Shown: positions 17,862-27,865, counted from the stretch's first letter. The stretch is DNA of 52,764 bases from Paludibacteraceae bacterium (GCA_017450685.1 JAFSTB010000013.1:1-52764), one strand, 5' to 3'. Translations and numbers: made by a program. The notes: generated from the sequence alone by a model not told the origin.

Positions 17862-17928
17862 CACGCTTTTTGAGCGCAAATATTAAGCGCAAATAATTAA
17901 CCTAATTTATTAACCAAAACAAGTTACA

Positions 17929-18309
17929 ATGCCTACAATTCAACAGTTAGTTAGAAAAGGAAGAGCAGAACTTCAGGACAACAGCAAGAGTCCGGCATTA
18001 GACAGTTGCCCACAACGTCGTGGCGTGTGTGTACGTGTTTACACTACCACTCCTAAAAAGCCTAATTCCGCAATGCGTAAGGTGGCTCGTGTTCGTTTGA
18101 CGAACCAAAAAGAGGTGAACGCTTACATCCCGGGTGAGGGTCACAACTTGCAAGAGCACAGTATCGTAATGGTACGTGGCGGTCGTGTAAAAGACCTGCC
18201 CGGTGTACGTTACCATATCGTGCGCGGCACATTGGATACAGCCGGTGTAGCCAACCGCTTGCAACGCCGCTCGAAATACGGTGCTAAACGTCCTAAAGCA
18301 AAGAAGTAA
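17929..18309 (+). CDS. rpsL: 30S ribosomal protein S12
   Basis: The 126-residue decoding-centre protein. It carries the invariant [10 protein letters not shown] loop and the [15 protein letters not shown] loop, the two sites where streptomycin-resistance changes arise in other bacteria; both are of the ordinary wild-type form. It is the first gene of the str operon, with a leader of about 60 nt from the promoter at 17830-17861. Confidence 0.99.
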   Translation: MPTIQQLVRKGRAELQDNSKSPALDSCPQRRGVCVRVYTTTPKKPNSAMRKVARVRLTNQKEVNAYIPGEGHNLQEHSIVMVRGGRVKDLPGVRYHIVRGTLDTAGVANRLQRRSKYGAKRPKAKK

Positions 18310-18469
18310 TCTTCTACCTTATTTAACTATAAAACCCCATACGTAGGGGTAGATTAAGTGGGTTGAAAGGTTGAGTACTCCCCAATGTAGGAGGAAGCGA
18401 CTAAACAACCAAAAGTCAAACAGACTGTATCAGCCTAAAAAGCTGATTGTAAACAAAACATTAACAACT
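18310..18469 (+). promoter_or_regulatory. rpsL-rpsG intergenic region with hairpin
   Basis: This 160-nt gap is long for a ribosomal operon. It contains a stem ACCCC (18334-18338)/GGGGT (18346-18350) around the palindrome TACGTA, followed by C- and G-rich stretches (ACTCCCC, AGGAGGA). In Escherichia coli the S12-S7 gap is the binding site for S7 repression; a similar role here is inferred from position only. Confidence 0.4.
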
Positions 18470-18946
18470 ATGAGAAAAGCAAAACCAAAAAAACGCGTGA
18501 TTCTTCCCGATCCCGTTTATGGCGAGGTAATGGTGGCAAAATTTGTTAACCACCTGATGCTTGACGGCAAAAAAAGCATTGCTTATAATGTCTTCTACAC
18601 CGCTCTTGACCTTGTAGGACAAAAGAATAAAGATGCCGAAAAGTCTTCGCTCGAGATTTGGAAACAAGCGTTAGACAATATCACTCCCCTCGTGGAGGTG
18701 AAGTCAAAACGTATCGGCGGTGCCACTTTCCAAGTTCCTACAGAGATTCGTGCCGACCGCAAAGAGTCCATCGCAATGAAGAATATGATCTCGTTTGCAC
18801 GCAAACGCGGTGGTCATTCGATGGCAGAAAAACTGGCGAGTGAGATAATGGATGCTCTCAATAACCAAGGTGGTGCCTTCAAACGTAAAGAAGATATGCA
18901 CCGTATGGCTGAGGCTAACCGCGCATTCGCACACTTCCGCTTCTAA
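18470..18946 (+). CDS. rpsG: 30S ribosomal protein S7
   Basis: A 158-residue protein that nucleates assembly of the 30S head. The start at 18470 gives [18 protein letters not shown], the normal S7 opening; the ORF extends upstream to 18371 only through the intergenic hairpin region. The body ([20 protein letters not shown] segment and [16 protein letters not shown]) is typical. It lies between rpsL and fusA. Confidence 0.98.
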   Translation: MRKAKPKKRVILPDPVYGEVMVAKFVNHLMLDGKKSIAYNVFYTALDLVGQKNKDAEKSSLEIWKQALDNITPLVEVKSKRIGGATFQVPTEIRADRKESIAMKNMISFARKRGGHSMAEKLASEIMDALNNQGGAFKRKEDMHRMAEANRAFAHFRF

Positions 18947-18966
18947 TTGACAATCAACAACTAACA

Positions 18967-21081
18967 ATGGCTAAACAAGACCTACATCTAAATCGTAACA
19001 TCGGCATCATGGCACACATCGATGCCGGTAAGACTACTACCTCAGAGCGTATCCTCTTCTATACCGGTCTGACACACAAGATCGGTGAGGTGCACGACGG
19101 TGCTGCCACTATGGACTGGATGGAGCAAGAGCAAGAACGTGGTATCACTATCACCTCTGCCGCTACTACCACCTATTGGACCTACCAAGGCAAAAAATAT
19201 AAAATCAACCTGATAGATACTCCGGGGCACGTGGATTTCACCGTAGAGGTGGAACGTAGCCTGCGTATTTTGGATGGGGCTGTGATGGCATTGTGCGCTG
19301 TTGGCGGTGTTCAGCCGCAGAGCGAGACTGTTTGGCGACAAGCCGACAAGTACGGCGTGCCACGCTTGTGCTACGTAAATAAGATGGACCGCTCAGGTGC
19401 CAACTTCTACGATGTAGTTCGACAGATAAAAGAGACCTTAGGTGCTACTCCCTGCCCCATACAGATACCTGTAGGAGCGGAGGAGAAGTTCCGCGGGGTG
19501 GTCGATCTGGTGAAGATGAAAGCCATCATTTGGCATGACGAGACAATGGGTGCCGAGTATGTGGAAGAAGAGATACCGCAAGACCTGCAAGACGAGGCAC
19601 GCGAGTGGAGAGATAAAATGCTCGAAGCATGTGCCGAGTTCGACGATGTGTTGATGGAAAAGTATTTTTCCGACCCCGACTCCATTACGGAAGAAGAGAT
19701 ACGTGCAGCCATCCGCAAAGGTACACTGCAAATGAATATCTTCCCCGTCATCTGCGGCTCCAGTTTCAAGAACAAAGGTGTACAGACTATGCTTGACGCC
19801 GTTTGTGCTTATCTGCCCAGCCCGATGGATAATGAGGTGATTGAAGGTACTGACCCGCGTACTGACCAAACCGTCACTCGCAAACCCGATGAGAACGAAC
19901 CTCTTTGTGCTTTGGCATTCAAGATAGCTACCGACCCATACGTGGGACGTCTGTGCTATTTCCGCGTCTATTCAGGTAAGTTGGAAGCCGGTTCATACGT
20001 CTATAACACACGTTCAGGTAAGAAAGAGCGCATAAGCCGTATCTTCCAAATGCACTCCAACCACCAAAACCCCGTTGAGTTTATCGCAGCAGGAGATATA
20101 GGTGCCGGAGTAGGCTTCAAGGATATTCATACCGGCGATACCCTGTGCGATGAGAACCATCCTATCACTTTGGAGTCGATAGAGTTCCCCGCACCCGTTA
20201 TCGGTATATCCGTTGAGCCTAAGAGCCAAGCCGACATCGATAAGTTGGGCGTTGGTTTGAATAAACTGGCAGAGGAAGATCCCACCTTCACCGTTAAGAC
20301 CGATGAGCAGACAGGACAAACTGTCATCTCCGGTATGGGTGAGCTGCACCTTGAGATTATTATCGACCGTCTGCGTCGTGAGTTCCATGTCGAGTGTAAC
20401 CAAGGTCGCCCGCAGGTGGCTTATCGTGAGGCTATCACACAGGCAGTCGAACTGCGCGAAGTGTATAAGAAGCAGACAGGTGGTCGTGGTAAGTTTGCTG
20501 ACATCATCTGCCGCGTTGAACCTGCTGATGAAGACTTTGAAGGACAACTGCAATTTGTGGATGTGGTCAAAGGTGGTGACATACCCAAAGAGTATATCCC
20601 TGCTATTGAGAAAGGTTTCCAAACAGCAATGCGTAACGGTGTGTTGGCAGGCTATCCTGTTGATAAACTGAAGGTAACAGTGCTTGATGGTTCTTTCCAC
20701 CCCGTTGATTCCGACCAGTTGTCGTTCGAGATATGCGCACAGATAGCTTTTAAGAACGCGTGTGTAAAGGCTAAACCGGTACTGATGGAACCCATAATGA
20801 AGATTGAGGTGGTGACACCCGAAGAGAATATGGGTGATGTCATCGGCGACTTGAACAAGCGTCGCGGACAAGTGGAAGGTATGGATACCTCTCGCACCGG
20901 TGCTCGTATCATCAAAGCCAAAGTGCCATTGAGCGAGATGTTCGGTTATGTGACGGCTTTGCGTACCATCACTTCCGGTCGCGCCACCAGCAGTATGGAG
21001 TTCGCTCACTACGCTCCAGTCAGCAGCACTATAGCCAAAGCCGTTTTGACGGAAGTGGGCGGTAGAGCCGACCTCGTCTGA
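18967..21081 (+). CDS. fusA: Elongation factor G
   Basis: A 704-residue translocase GTPase. G1 AHIDAGKT (16-23), G2 RGITITSA, G3 DTPGH and G4 NKMD are present, then domains II-V including the domain [10 protein letters not shown] region. Length matches canonical EF-G. It lies in the str operon 20 bp after rpsG. No tuf gene follows; rpsJ comes next. Confidence 0.98.
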   Translation: MAKQDLHLNRNIGIMAHIDAGKTTTSERILFYTGLTHKIGEVHDGAATMDWMEQEQERGITITSAATTTYWTYQGKKYKINLIDTPGHVDFTVEVERSLRILDGAVMALCAVGGVQPQSETVWRQADKYGVPRLCYVNKMDRSGANFYDVVRQIKETLGATPCPIQIPVGAEEKFRGVVDLVKMKAIIWHDETMGAEYVEEEIPQDLQDEAREWRDKMLEACAEFDDVLMEKYFSDPDSITEEEIRAAIRKGTLQMNIFPVICGSSFKNKGVQTMLDAVCAYLPSPMDNEVIEGTDPRTDQTVTRKPDENEPLCALAFKIATDPYVGRLCYFRVYSGKLEAGSYVYNTRSGKKERISRIFQMHSNHQNPVEFIAAGDIGAGVGFKDIHTGDTLCDENHPITLESIEFPAPVIGISVEPKSQADIDKLGVGLNKLAEEDPTFTVKTDEQTGQTVISGMGELHLEIIIDRLRREFHVECNQGRPQVAYREAITQAVELREVYKKQTGGRGKFADIICRVEPADEDFEGQLQFVDVVKGGDIPKEYIPAIEKGFQTAMRNGVLAGYPVDKLKVTVLDGSFHPVDSDQLSFEICAQIAFKNACVKAKPVLMEPIMKIEVVTPEENMGDVIGDLNKRRGQVEGMDTSRTGARIIKAKVPLSEMFGYVTALRTITSGRATSSMEFAHYAPVSSTIAKAVLTEVGGRADLV

Positions 21082-21085
21082 ATAA

Positions 21086-21147
21086 GTCAGCCTACGGTTG
21101 ACAAGACCTCGAAAGAAATGCAGCCGAGCAAATGACTCTTTGGCTGC
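21086..21147 (+). promoter_or_regulatory. Tandem hairpins between fusA and rpsJ
   Basis: Two adjacent stems: GTCAGCC (21086-21092)/GGTTGAC (21096-21102) with a 3-nt loop and one wobble, and GCAGCC (21120-21125)/GGCTGC (21142-21147) enclosing a GAG/CTC stem. No T-run follows, so they are not ordinary terminators. A role in rpsJ expression or mRNA processing is inferred. Confidence 0.5.
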
Positions 21148-21177
21148 GTAATCAATAACTAACAAACAACAATTATT

Positions 21178-21483
21178 ATGAGTCAAAAAATCCGTATCAA
21201 ACTTAAATCGTTTGACCACAACTTGGTTGATAAGTCAGCCGAGAAGATTGTGAAGACAGTGAAAGCCACAGGTGCTGTTGTCAGCGGTCCTATTCCATTG
21301 CCTACTCACAAACGTATCTTCACCGTTAACCGTTCAACGTTCGTTAACAAGAAAAGCCGCGAACAATTTGAGTTGTCTGCTTATAAACGTCTTATCGACA
21401 TCTATAACAGCAACAATAAGACCGTTGAGGCTCTGATGAAACTCGAACTTGCCAGCGGTGTGGAAGTGGAAATCAAAGTTTGA
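21178..21483 (+). CDS. rpsJ: 30S ribosomal protein S10
   Basis: A 101-residue protein of the 30S head; in some bacteria it also acts in transcription antitermination with NusB. The conserved start ([14 protein letters not shown]) and loop segment ([17 protein letters not shown]) are present. It closes the str transcript here and is followed directly by a terminator, whereas in most bacteria it opens the S10 operon with rplC immediately behind it. Confidence 0.98.
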   Translation: MSQKIRIKLKSFDHNLVDKSAEKIVKTVKATGAVVSGPIPLPTHKRIFTVNRSTFVNKKSREQFELSAYKRLIDIYNSNNKTVEALMKLELASGVEVEIKV

Positions 21484-21496
21484 TAATCATCAAAAA

Positions 21497-21525
21497 AATG
21501 CAACCAATCAGGTTGCATTTTTTTT
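21497..21525 (+). terminator. Terminator after rpsJ, probably bidirectional
   Basis: AATGCAACC (21497-21505)/GGTTGCATT (21511-21519) form a 9-bp stem with a 5-nt loop. Eight Ts end the plus strand side, and the A-run at 21492-21498 provides Ts on the minus strand. It could also end the leftward phosphatase transcript. Confidence 0.93.
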
Positions 21526-21643
21526 GATTTATACCCTTCACGCTATAATAGCGATTCCCGATATTGGTAAGTTGACCAACTCCTAAAAGGTTTATATAAC
21601 TCTTAAAGGGCTTATATATAAATATTGTAAGTGGTCATTTCGA

Positions 21644-22312
21644 CTATATAAAGGCGAGTAGGTCTTGTGCTTTGTCGGCGATGTTTGTTATACCGGCTGA
21701 GAGCAGTTCTTCTTTTGGTACAAACCCCCATGAACATGCAACAAAAGGAACGTTAGCGTTCTTTGCTGTTTGCCAATCTACAAGACTATCACCTATATAA
21801 AGAATATCGGATTTATCGGTATTTGTAGCGTGATAATCATCGTTTCTGCATTTGACAGCAGTTAGTATATCATATACTATCTGCGGGTTAGGTTTGCGCT
21901 CTACGCCTTCCCGCTCACCTAACACAATGTCGAAAAGGGTAGGGAAAAAGTGCTGTACAATCTTTTCTGTTGCTGCTTGATATTTATTGCTTGCAACGGC
22001 AAGATGATGTCCTTTTTGATGTAGGTCTTGCAATAGGTCAGTGATACCTTCGTAAGGGCGTGTGTAGTCGGTGTTATGACTGTTGTAGTAGGGTACAAAC
22101 CATTCCCTTACACGCAGAATCTTCTCTTCGGTCTGTTCCGTTGGCGGCAGTGCGCGGCGGATAAGATTATTGATTCCGTTACCCACCATCTTTGGATAGG
22201 CACTGATAGGGTGGGTAGAATAGCCCGACTGTCGCAATGCATAATTACAGGCATAACCTAAATCGTCTATAGTGTTAAGTAGCGTTCCGTCTAAATCAAA
22301 AATAATAGTCAT
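21644..22312 (-). CDS. gph: HAD phosphatase, phosphoglycolate phosphatase-like
   Basis: A 222-residue HAD hydrolase with motif I DLDGT (Asp6, Asp8), a helical cap, motif II ASNK, motif III Lys in RKPNP and motif IV GDSLVDWQTA. The cap type and length fit Gph-like phosphatases that remove phosphate from 2-phosphoglycolate or similar small substrates; specificity is not certain. The gene lies against the direction of the ribosomal cluster, between rpsJ and rplC, and has its own promoter. Its codon use and style do not stand out, so it may be an old rearrangement rather than a foreign insertion. Confidence 0.9.
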   Translation of the reverse strand: MTIIFDLDGTLLNTIDDLGYACNYALRQSGYSTHPISAYPKMVGNGINNLIRRALPPTEQTEEKILRVREWFVPYYNSHNTDYTRPYEGITDLLQDLHQKGHHLAVASNKYQAATEKIVQHFFPTLFDIVLGEREGVERKPNPQIVYDILTAVKCRNDDYHATNTDKSDILYIGDSLVDWQTAKNANVPFVACSWGFVPKEELLSAGITNIADKAQDLLAFI

Positions 22313-22331
22313 CGTTGTAGATTTTGATGTG

Positions 22332-22362
22332 CAAAGTTATTCACATAAAAATAATTTTCAAA
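22332..22362 (-). promoter_or_regulatory. Promoter of gph-like phosphatase
   Basis: Minus-strand TAACTTTG (22332-22339) and TTTG (22359-22362) are spaced by 19 bp. The ATG lies about 13 nt downstream of the likely start, so the leader is very short. Confidence 0.8.
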
Positions 22363-22449
22363 GAATCAAGTGTTTTTTGTCACCTAAATGTGTCAAAAAT
22401 CATAAATTATTGATTTTTATTAGAAAAATGCAGGTTTTTTATGCAGAAG

Positions 22450-22481
22450 TTTGCTCAATTAGAAAATAGTCCGTACCTTTG
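22450..22481 (+). promoter_or_regulatory. Promoter of S10-spc-alpha operon (rplC)
   Basis: TTTG (22450-22453), a 20-bp spacer and TACCTTTG (22474-22481). Comparing 22450-22498 with 17830-17878 by eye, 41 of 49 positions are the same, with the last 28 identical. Confidence 0.88.
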
Positions 22482-22540
22482 CACGCTTTTTGAGCGCACT
22501 TTCGCGTGATAGAGCAATAGAAATGAACATTTAAATAACT

Positions 22541-22672
22541 GTTTCGTTTCCAACGGAAAGCGCATCAGTAATGCCTGCTAACCCGAGTGAATCCGTTATT
22601 CAAGCCTTTTGGCTCGTTCGCTTAAGGAGCGGGAGATGAAGAATAAGCGACACCCGTTGGCGAGAACGAAAC
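22541..22672 (+). ncRNA. Structured rplC leader (candidate cis-regulatory RNA)
   Basis: Within the 220-nt leader, 22541-22548 (GTTTCGTT) pairs with 22665-22672 (AACGAAAC), and 22550-22556 (CCAACGG) pairs with 22654-22660 (CCGTTGG). Together they form a closing helix of 15 base pairs. Inside lie three local stems: TGAAT/ATTCA (22588-22602), AGCC/GGCT with a TTTT loop (22603-22614) and CGCT/AGCG (22619-22631). Alternative pairings exist for the CGCTT and CTCG words. The element ends 34 nt before the rplC start. By analogy with r-protein leaders elsewhere, an L3 or L4 ligand is plausible; this is inference. Confidence 0.6.
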
Positions 22673-22706
22673 CAATAATTAACAATTATTTAATCCACTA
22701 ACAACA

Positions 22707-23324
22707 ATGTCAGGATTATTAGGTAAAAAAATCGGAATGACTTCCGTATTCGGTGCCGATGGTAAAAACATACCATGCACCGTGATTGAAGTTGGTCCTT
22801 GCGTTGTGACGCAACTGAAGACTGTGGAGAAAGACGGTTACGAGGCTGTTCAAATCGGTTTCATGCCCAAGGGTGAGAAGCATACGAACAAAGCTGAGCA
22901 AGGTCATTTCAAGGCAGCCGGCGTGCAACCAATGCGCCACTTGGCTGAGTTCCAAGGTTTTGACAAAGAGTTGAACCTCGGTGACACACTGACAGTCGAT
23001 ATGTTCGAGGAGAACAGTTTCGTTGACGTGATCGGCACCAGCAAAGGTAAAGGTTTCCAAGGTGTCGTTAAACGTCACGGTTTCGGCGGTGTAGGTCAAT
23101 CCACACACGGTCAGGACGACCGTCTGCGCGCTCCGGGTTCGGTAGGTGCTTGTGCCTATCCTTCGCGTATCTTCCCCGGCACCCGTATGGCAGGTCACAT
23201 GGGTCAAGACCGCGTAACGGTTCAGAACCTTGTAGTATTAAAAGTAATTCCGGAGTACAATCTTCTTATGGTGAAGGGCAGTGTACCCGGTGCTAAAAAC
23301 AGTATCGTTATCATTAACAAGTAA
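22707..23324 (+). CDS. rplC: 50S ribosomal protein L3
   Basis: A 205-residue protein near the peptidyl transferase centre, with an extended central loop ([16 protein letters not shown], then [12 protein letters not shown]). The start [15 protein letters not shown] is canonical. It is the first gene after the structured leader and its own promoter, since rpsJ is cut off upstream by a terminator and the gph-like gene. Confidence 0.99.
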   Translation: MSGLLGKKIGMTSVFGADGKNIPCTVIEVGPCVVTQLKTVEKDGYEAVQIGFMPKGEKHTNKAEQGHFKAAGVQPMRHLAEFQGFDKELNLGDTLTVDMFEENSFVDVIGTSKGKGFQGVVKRHGFGGVGQSTHGQDDRLRAPGSVGACAYPSRIFPGTRMAGHMGQDRVTVQNLVVLKVIPEYNLLMVKGSVPGAKNSIVIINK

Positions 23325-23329
23325 GTAGT

Positions 23330-23968
23330 ATGGAACTTAGTATTAAGAACATGGCCGGTCAAGAAACCGGCAAGAAGGTGGTTTTAAACGATGCCATCTT
23401 TGCCATTGAGCCTAACGACCACGCTATTTATTTGGACGTTAAGCAATTCCTTGCTAACAACCGTCAAGGTACAGCAAAGGCTAAACAACGTAGCGAAAAC
23501 GCTCACTCAACCCGCAAACTCGGTCGCCAAAAAGGTGGTGGCGGTGCTCGTCCGGGTGATTTGAAAAGCCCTGTTCGCGTAGGTGGTGGTACAATCTTTG
23601 GTCCCGTACCTCGCGACTATTCCTTCAAACTCAATAAGAAAGTGAAACAGTTGGCACGTCGCAGCGCTCTGAGTCTGCGTGCAGGTCAGAACCAAATCAT
23701 CGTTCTTGACGAACTCAAGTTCGACGCTCCCAAAACCAAGGCTATGGTTGAGGTAATGAAGAACCTGAACATCGAAGGACAGAAAGTGCTCTTTGTGTTG
23801 CCCGAGACTAATCAAGAAGTGATTAAATCCACACGCAACATCCAACGCACCAACGTTATGATCGCTCGTGAGTTGAATACCTACGCTATTATGAACGCCA
23901 ATATGGTAGTGATGGTGGAAGGTGCTGTTAAGGCTATCGAAGAAACATTAAATGTTAAGGAGGCATAA
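23330..23968 (+). CDS. rplD: 50S ribosomal protein L4
   Basis: A 212-residue exit-tunnel protein. The long loop with [16 protein letters not shown] and the C-terminal fold are intact. In enterobacteria L4 represses the S10 operon by binding its leader; the structured leader before rplC makes the same idea testable here. It starts 5 bp after rplC. Confidence 0.98.
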   Translation: MELSIKNMAGQETGKKVVLNDAIFAIEPNDHAIYLDVKQFLANNRQGTAKAKQRSENAHSTRKLGRQKGGGGARPGDLKSPVRVGGGTIFGPVPRDYSFKLNKKVKQLARRSALSLRAGQNQIIVLDELKFDAPKTKAMVEVMKNLNIEGQKVLFVLPETNQEVIKSTRNIQRTNVMIARELNTYAIMNANMVVMVEGAVKAIEETLNVKEA

Positions 23969-23971
23969 GTT

Positions 23972-24262
23972 ATGGCACTGATAATCAAACCTATCGTTAC
24001 TGAGAAAATGAACCTTGCCGGTGAGAAATTCAATCGCTACGGTTTCATGGTAGAACGCACTGCCAACAAAGTGGAAATAAAGAAGGCAGTTGAAGAAATG
24101 TACAATGTGCAAGTTGAGGATGTTAACACTATGATTGTTGCTCCTAAACTTAAACAACGCTGGACTCGCAGTGGTCTGCTTCGCGGCAAGACCAACTCCT
24201 ATAAGAAGGCAGTTGTTACATTGAAAGAAGGTGAAAAAATTGATTTTTATAGCAATATCTAA
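23972..24262 (+). CDS. rplW: 50S ribosomal protein L23
   Basis: A 96-residue protein at the tunnel exit that docks trigger factor and SRP. The core IIKPIVTEKMN and the end LKEGEKIDFY are typical. Unlike most genes here it has a strong Shine-Dalgarno sequence, AAGGAGG at 23957-23963, inside the end of rplD, 8 nt before the ATG. Confidence 0.98.
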   Translation: MALIIKPIVTEKMNLAGEKFNRYGFMVERTANKVEIKKAVEEMYNVQVEDVNTMIVAPKLKQRWTRSGLLRGKTNSYKKAVVTLKEGEKIDFYSNI

Positions 24263-24265
24263 ACA

Positions 24266-25090
24266 ATGGCTGTACGTAAATTCAAACCCTCTACACCGGG
24301 GCAAAGACACAAAATTATCGGCGCGTTTGAAACAATTACCGCAAGCGCACCGGAGAAGTCTCTTGTATTCGGCAAACTGAAAACGGGTGGTCGCAACAAT
24401 GTTGGTAAAGAGACCATGCGTTATATCGGTGGCGGACACAAGCAGAAATTCCGCGTAATTGACTTCAAACGCAATAAAGATGGTGTACCCGCTACAGTTA
24501 AGACTATTGAGTACGATCCGAACCGCTCGGCTCATATCGCTCTCTTGTTCTATGCAGACGGTGAAAAGCGTTATATACTTGCTCCTAACGGTTTGCAAGT
24601 AGGTCAAACAGTATTATCAGGCGACAATGTGGCTCCTGAAGTGGGTAATGCCCTTCCTATGGCAAATATGCCTTTAGGTACTATTATTCACAACATAGAG
24701 CTCTATCCCGGACGTGGCGCACAAATGGTTCGCTCGGCTGGTGTGTTCGCTCAGTTGGCAGGTCGTGAGGACAAATATGCCATCATCAAATTGCCTTCCG
24801 GCGAACTGCGCAAAGTGCTTGCAGCTTGCAAGGCTACCGTAGGTGTTGTAGGCAACTCCGACCATGCTTTGGAGAAAAGCGGTAAAGCCGGTCGTAGCCG
24901 TTGGTTAGGTCGCCGTCCGCACAACCGTGGTGTAACAATGAACCCTGTAGATCACCCAATGGGTGGTGGTGAAGGACGCGCTTCCGGTGGACATCCTCGT
25001 AGCCGTAAAGGTCTGTTGGCTAAGGGCTATAAGACTCGTCATCCGAAGAATAAGTCGAATCGCTACATTATTGAAAGACGTAAAAAGTAA
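24266..25090 (+). CDS. rplB: 50S ribosomal protein L2
   Basis: A 274-residue protein essential for peptidyl transferase function and subunit joining. The conserved [21 protein letters not shown] and C-terminal [14 protein letters not shown] segments are present; the His in the last motif is the residue tied to peptidyl transfer. It lies 3 bp after rplW. Confidence 0.99.
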   Translation: MAVRKFKPSTPGQRHKIIGAFETITASAPEKSLVFGKLKTGGRNNVGKETMRYIGGGHKQKFRVIDFKRNKDGVPATVKTIEYDPNRSAHIALLFYADGEKRYILAPNGLQVGQTVLSGDNVAPEVGNALPMANMPLGTIIHNIELYPGRGAQMVRSAGVFAQLAGREDKYAIIKLPSGELRKVLAACKATVGVVGNSDHALEKSGKAGRSRWLGRRPHNRGVTMNPVDHPMGGGEGRASGGHPRSRKGLLAKGYKTRHPKNKSNRYIIERRKK

Positions 25091-25109
25091 CCTATAAATT
25101 CAGGAAATT

Positions 25110-25373
25110 ATGAGTCGTTCATTGAAAAAAGGACCGTTTATCAGCGTTAAGTTGGAGCAGAAAGTGCTGGCTATGAATGAAGCTAATAAAAAAGAAGTGG
25201 TGAAAACATGGTCACGCGCAAGTATGATTTCTCCTGATTTCGTAGGTCACACAATAGCCGTTCACAATGGAAATAAGTTCATCCCTGTCTATATTACCGA
25301 AAATATGGTAGGTCATAAGCTCGGAGAGTTTGCTCCTACTCGTATCTTCCGTGGTCACGCAGGTAAGAAATAA
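25110..25373 (+). CDS. rpsS: 30S ribosomal protein S19
   Basis: An 87-residue protein of the 30S head that contacts the A-site tRNA region. It starts [16 protein letters not shown] and has the conserved [16 protein letters not shown] end. It lies in standard order between rplB and rplV. Confidence 0.98.
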   Translation: MSRSLKKGPFISVKLEQKVLAMNEANKKEVVKTWSRASMISPDFVGHTIAVHNGNKFIPVYITENMVGHKLGEFAPTRIFRGHAGKK

Positions 25374-25413
25374 TCCGTTGAATTAGTCAAACAACATTAA
25401 AATTAAACCAAAA

Positions 25414-25845
25414 ATGGGTGCTAGAAAACATAATTCAGCTGAAGCACGTAAAGAGGCTCAAAAGACTCAATACTTTGCAAAGCTTAATAACGTTCCTACC
25501 TCTCCACGTAAGATGCGCCTTGTTGCTGACATGATTCGCGGACTGGAAGTGAACCGTGCTTTAGGTGCGCTGCATTTCTCTACCAAAGAGGCTTCACGCG
25601 CACTCGAGAAACTGCTTAAATCGGCTATCTCCAACTGGGAACAGAAAACCGGTAAGAAAGCCGACGAAGAAAAACTATATGTAAGTAACATCAGCGTTGA
25701 TGGCGGTATGATGCTCAAACGTCTGCTCACCGCTCCTCAAGGACGCGGATACCGTATTCGCAAACGCTCCAATCACGTTACTATATTTGTAGATACTAAG
25801 AATACTAACGCCGAAGAAAAACAAAACAATGGGACAGAAGATTAA
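25414..25845 (+). CDS. rplV: 50S ribosomal protein L22
   Basis: A 143-residue exit-tunnel protein with the beta-hairpin segment [18 protein letters not shown] intact. The C-terminus carries an acidic and polar tail ([12 protein letters not shown]) beyond the usual core. Its last 17 bases overlap the start of rpsC, so the two are likely translationally coupled. Confidence 0.98.
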   Translation: MGARKHNSAEARKEAQKTQYFAKLNNVPTSPRKMRLVADMIRGLEVNRALGALHFSTKEASRALEKLLKSAISNWEQKTGKKADEEKLYVSNISVDGGMMLKRLLTAPQGRGYRIRKRSNHVTIFVDTKNTNAEEKQNNGTED

Positions 25846-26572
25846 TCCAATAGCAAACCGCCTGGGTATTGTACGCGGTTGGGATTCCAACTGGTTTGGC
25901 GGTAAGAACTACGGAGATACCATTCTCGAGGATACCAAGATCCGCGAGTACCTGAACGCCCGTTTGGCTGAGGCAAGTATTTCACGTATCGTTATCGAAC
26001 GTACTCTGAAGCTTGTGACTGTCACTGTCTGCACCGCACGCCCCGGATATATCATCGGCAAAGGTGGACAAGAGGTTGACAAACTGAAAGAGGAGCTGAA
26101 AAAGATTACCAAACAAGATGTTCAAATCAACATCTATGAGGTTAAACGTCCTGAGCTCGACGCTACCATTGTTGCCAATAAGATTGCTCGTCAGCTGGAA
26201 GGTAAGATTGCTTACCGCCGCGCTATCAAGATGGCTATCGCCAGCACAATGCGTATGGGTGCCGAGGGTATCAAAGTGCAAGTGAGCGGCCGTCTGAACG
26301 GTGCCGAGATTGCTCGCGCTGAGATGTACAAAGAAGGACGTACCCCTCTGCATACTCTTCGTGCCGACATCGACTATTGCCACGCCGGAGCACTCACCAA
26401 AGTGGGTATGATTGGCGTAAAGGTATGGATCTGCCGCGGTGAAGTGTATGGTAAGAAGGATTTGGCTCCTAACTTCACTCAAAAGCAAGAAACCAATCGT
26501 GGTGTCGAACGTCGCGACCGTCGTGACGGTGACCGCCGTGGTGGAATGCGCAGAAACAAAAAACAAAGTTAA
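25829..26572 (+). CDS. rpsC: 30S ribosomal protein S3
   Basis: A 247-residue protein at the mRNA entry site with the KH motif [12 protein letters not shown]. The C-terminal tail is Arg-rich ([15 protein letters not shown]) and longer than the enterobacterial one, a common form in this phylum. The ATG at 25829 lies inside rplV. Confidence 0.98.
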   Translation: MGQKINPIANRLGIVRGWDSNWFGGKNYGDTILEDTKIREYLNARLAEASISRIVIERTLKLVTVTVCTARPGYIIGKGGQEVDKLKEELKKITKQDVQINIYEVKRPELDATIVANKIARQLEGKIAYRRAIKMAIASTMRMGAEGIKVQVSGRLNGAEIARAEMYKEGRTPLHTLRADIDYCHAGALTKVGMIGVKVWICRGEVYGKKDLAPNFTQKQETNRGVERRDRRDGDRRGGMRRNKKQS

Positions 26573-26595
26573 ACCGATTTGCCAAATAGACAGTT

Positions 26596-27027
26596 ATGTT
26601 ACAACCAAAGAAAACTAAATTCCGCCGCTCACAAAAAGGCCGCATTAAAGGTAATGCACAACGCGGCAATGAGCTCGCATTTGGCTCATTCGGCATTAAG
26701 AGTCTGGGTACTATCTGGCTTACAGGTCGCCAAATCGAAGCAGCCCGTGTGGCAGTAACACGTTATATGCAACGTCAAGGACAAGTATGGATTCGCGTCT
26801 TCCCTGACAAGCCTATCACCAAAAAACCATTGGATGTCCGTATGGGTAAAGGTAAAGGTGCACCGGAAGGATTCGTTGTTCCATTGGCTCCCGGACGTAT
26901 CATCTTCGAAATAGACGGCGTACCCTTTGATATAGCAAAGGAAGCACTGCGCTTGGCTGCACAGAAACTTCCCATCAAAACCAAATTTGTCGTAAGACGC
27001 GATTACGACGCAACTCAATTAGTGTAA
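26596..27027 (+). CDS. rplP: 50S ribosomal protein L16
   Basis: A 143-residue protein that helps place A-site tRNA. It starts [16 protein letters not shown] and retains the [14 protein letters not shown] and [12 protein letters not shown] segments. The arginine of [19 protein letters not shown] that is hydroxylated in E. coli is present. It lies in standard order between rpsC and rpmC. Confidence 0.98.
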   Translation: MLQPKKTKFRRSQKGRIKGNAQRGNELAFGSFGIKSLGTIWLTGRQIEAARVAVTRYMQRQGQVWIRVFPDKPITKKPLDVRMGKGKGAPEGFVVPLAPGRIIFEIDGVPFDIAKEALRLAAQKLPIKTKFVVRRDYDATQLV

Positions 27028-27034
27028 TAGGATT

Positions 27035-27229
27035 ATGAAAACTGCTGAAATTAAAGAACTCACAACAGCTGAGATTCAAGAGCGTCTGGCAACCGAAAAG
27101 GACAACCTCACACGCATGAAACTTAATCACAGCATTTCTCCGCTGGAAAATCCGTTGCAAATAAAGGTTACGCGTCGCACAATCGCTCGCCTTGCCACGG
27201 AATTACGCGCAAGAGAAATTAACAAGTAA
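27035..27229 (+). CDS. rpmC: 50S ribosomal protein L29
   Basis: A 64-residue two-helix protein near the tunnel exit. It starts [18 protein letters not shown] and has the conserved [17 protein letters not shown] stretch. It lies 7 bp after rplP and 13 bp before rpsQ. Confidence 0.97.
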   Translation: MKTAEIKELTTAEIQERLATEKDNLTRMKLNHSISPLENPLQIKVTRRTIARLATELRAREINK

Positions 27230-27242
27230 AAATTCGACAAAA

Positions 27243-27497
27243 ATGGAAAGAAATCTTAGAAAAGAACGTCAGGGCGTGGTTGTTTCCAACAAGATGGAGA
27301 AGACAATTGTCGTAGCTGTCCGCTGGAAAGAGAAACACCCCATCTATGGCAAGTTCGTCAATAAAACGCGTAAGTTCCACGCTCGTGATGAGAAGAACGA
27401 ATGTGGCATAGGCGATACCGTTCGTATAATGGAAACACGCCCTCTGAGCAAAACCGTTCGTTGGCGTTTAACTCAAATCATCGAAAGGGCTAAGTAA
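27243..27497 (+). CDS. rpsQ: 30S ribosomal protein S17
   Basis: An 84-residue OB-fold primary binder of 16S rRNA. The start at 27243 ([13 protein letters not shown]) is chosen over 27192, which lies within rpmC. The motifs [10 protein letters not shown] and [14 protein letters not shown] are typical. Confidence 0.97.
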   Translation: MERNLRKERQGVVVSNKMEKTIVVAVRWKEKHPIYGKFVNKTRKFHARDEKNECGIGDTVRIMETRPLSKTVRWRLTQIIERAK

Positions 27498-27499
27498 TT

Positions 27500-27865
27500 A
27501 TGGTACAACAAGAATCAAGACTTATAGTAGCTGATAACTCAGGTGCCAAAGAGGCTTTGGTTATCCGTGTATTGGGCGGAACCAAGAAACGTTACGCCAC
27601 CCTTGGTGACACGGTGGTAGTTGCCGTGAAGGGAGTTATTCCAAGCAGCGACATCAAAGATGGTACCGTTTCACGTGCTATCGTTGTTCGCGTTAAGAAA
27701 GAAGTACGTCGCCAAGACGGTAGTTATATCCGCTTCGACGATAACGCATGTGTGCTTATCACCAATGCAGGTGAGTTGCGCGGCAGCCGTATTTTCGGTC
27801 CCGTGGCGCGTGAGTTGCGTCAAACGAATATGAAAATCATTTCGTTGGCACCTGAAGTGCTCTAA
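27500..27865 (+). CDS. rplN: 50S ribosomal protein L14
   Basis: A 121-residue intersubunit-bridge protein, also the docking site for the silencing factor RsfS in other bacteria. It contains [10 protein letters not shown] and the conserved [11 protein letters not shown] end. It lies 2 bp after rpsQ. Confidence 0.98.
   Translation: MVQQESRLIVADNSGAKEALVIRVLGGTKKRYATLGDTVVVAVKGVIPSSDIKDGTVSRAIVVRVKKEVRRQDGSYIRFDDNACVLITNAGELRGSRIFGPVARELRQTNMKIISLAPEVL

Noticed and set aside
21082..21177. Missing tuf gene between fusA and rpsJ as a deletion
   Set aside because: In Bacteroidota tuf commonly lies elsewhere, so its absence here is expected.
20014..21219. A 401-residue open frame on the minus strand opposite fusA
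   Set aside because: It is a shadow of the highly conserved EF-G gene. The translation is rich in Cys, His and Leu without recognisable motifs.
21644..22312. gph-like gene as a recently acquired foreign gene
   Set aside because: It has a standard Bacteroidota promoter, ordinary codon use by eye and no mobile-element scar beside it, so recent transfer is not supported.
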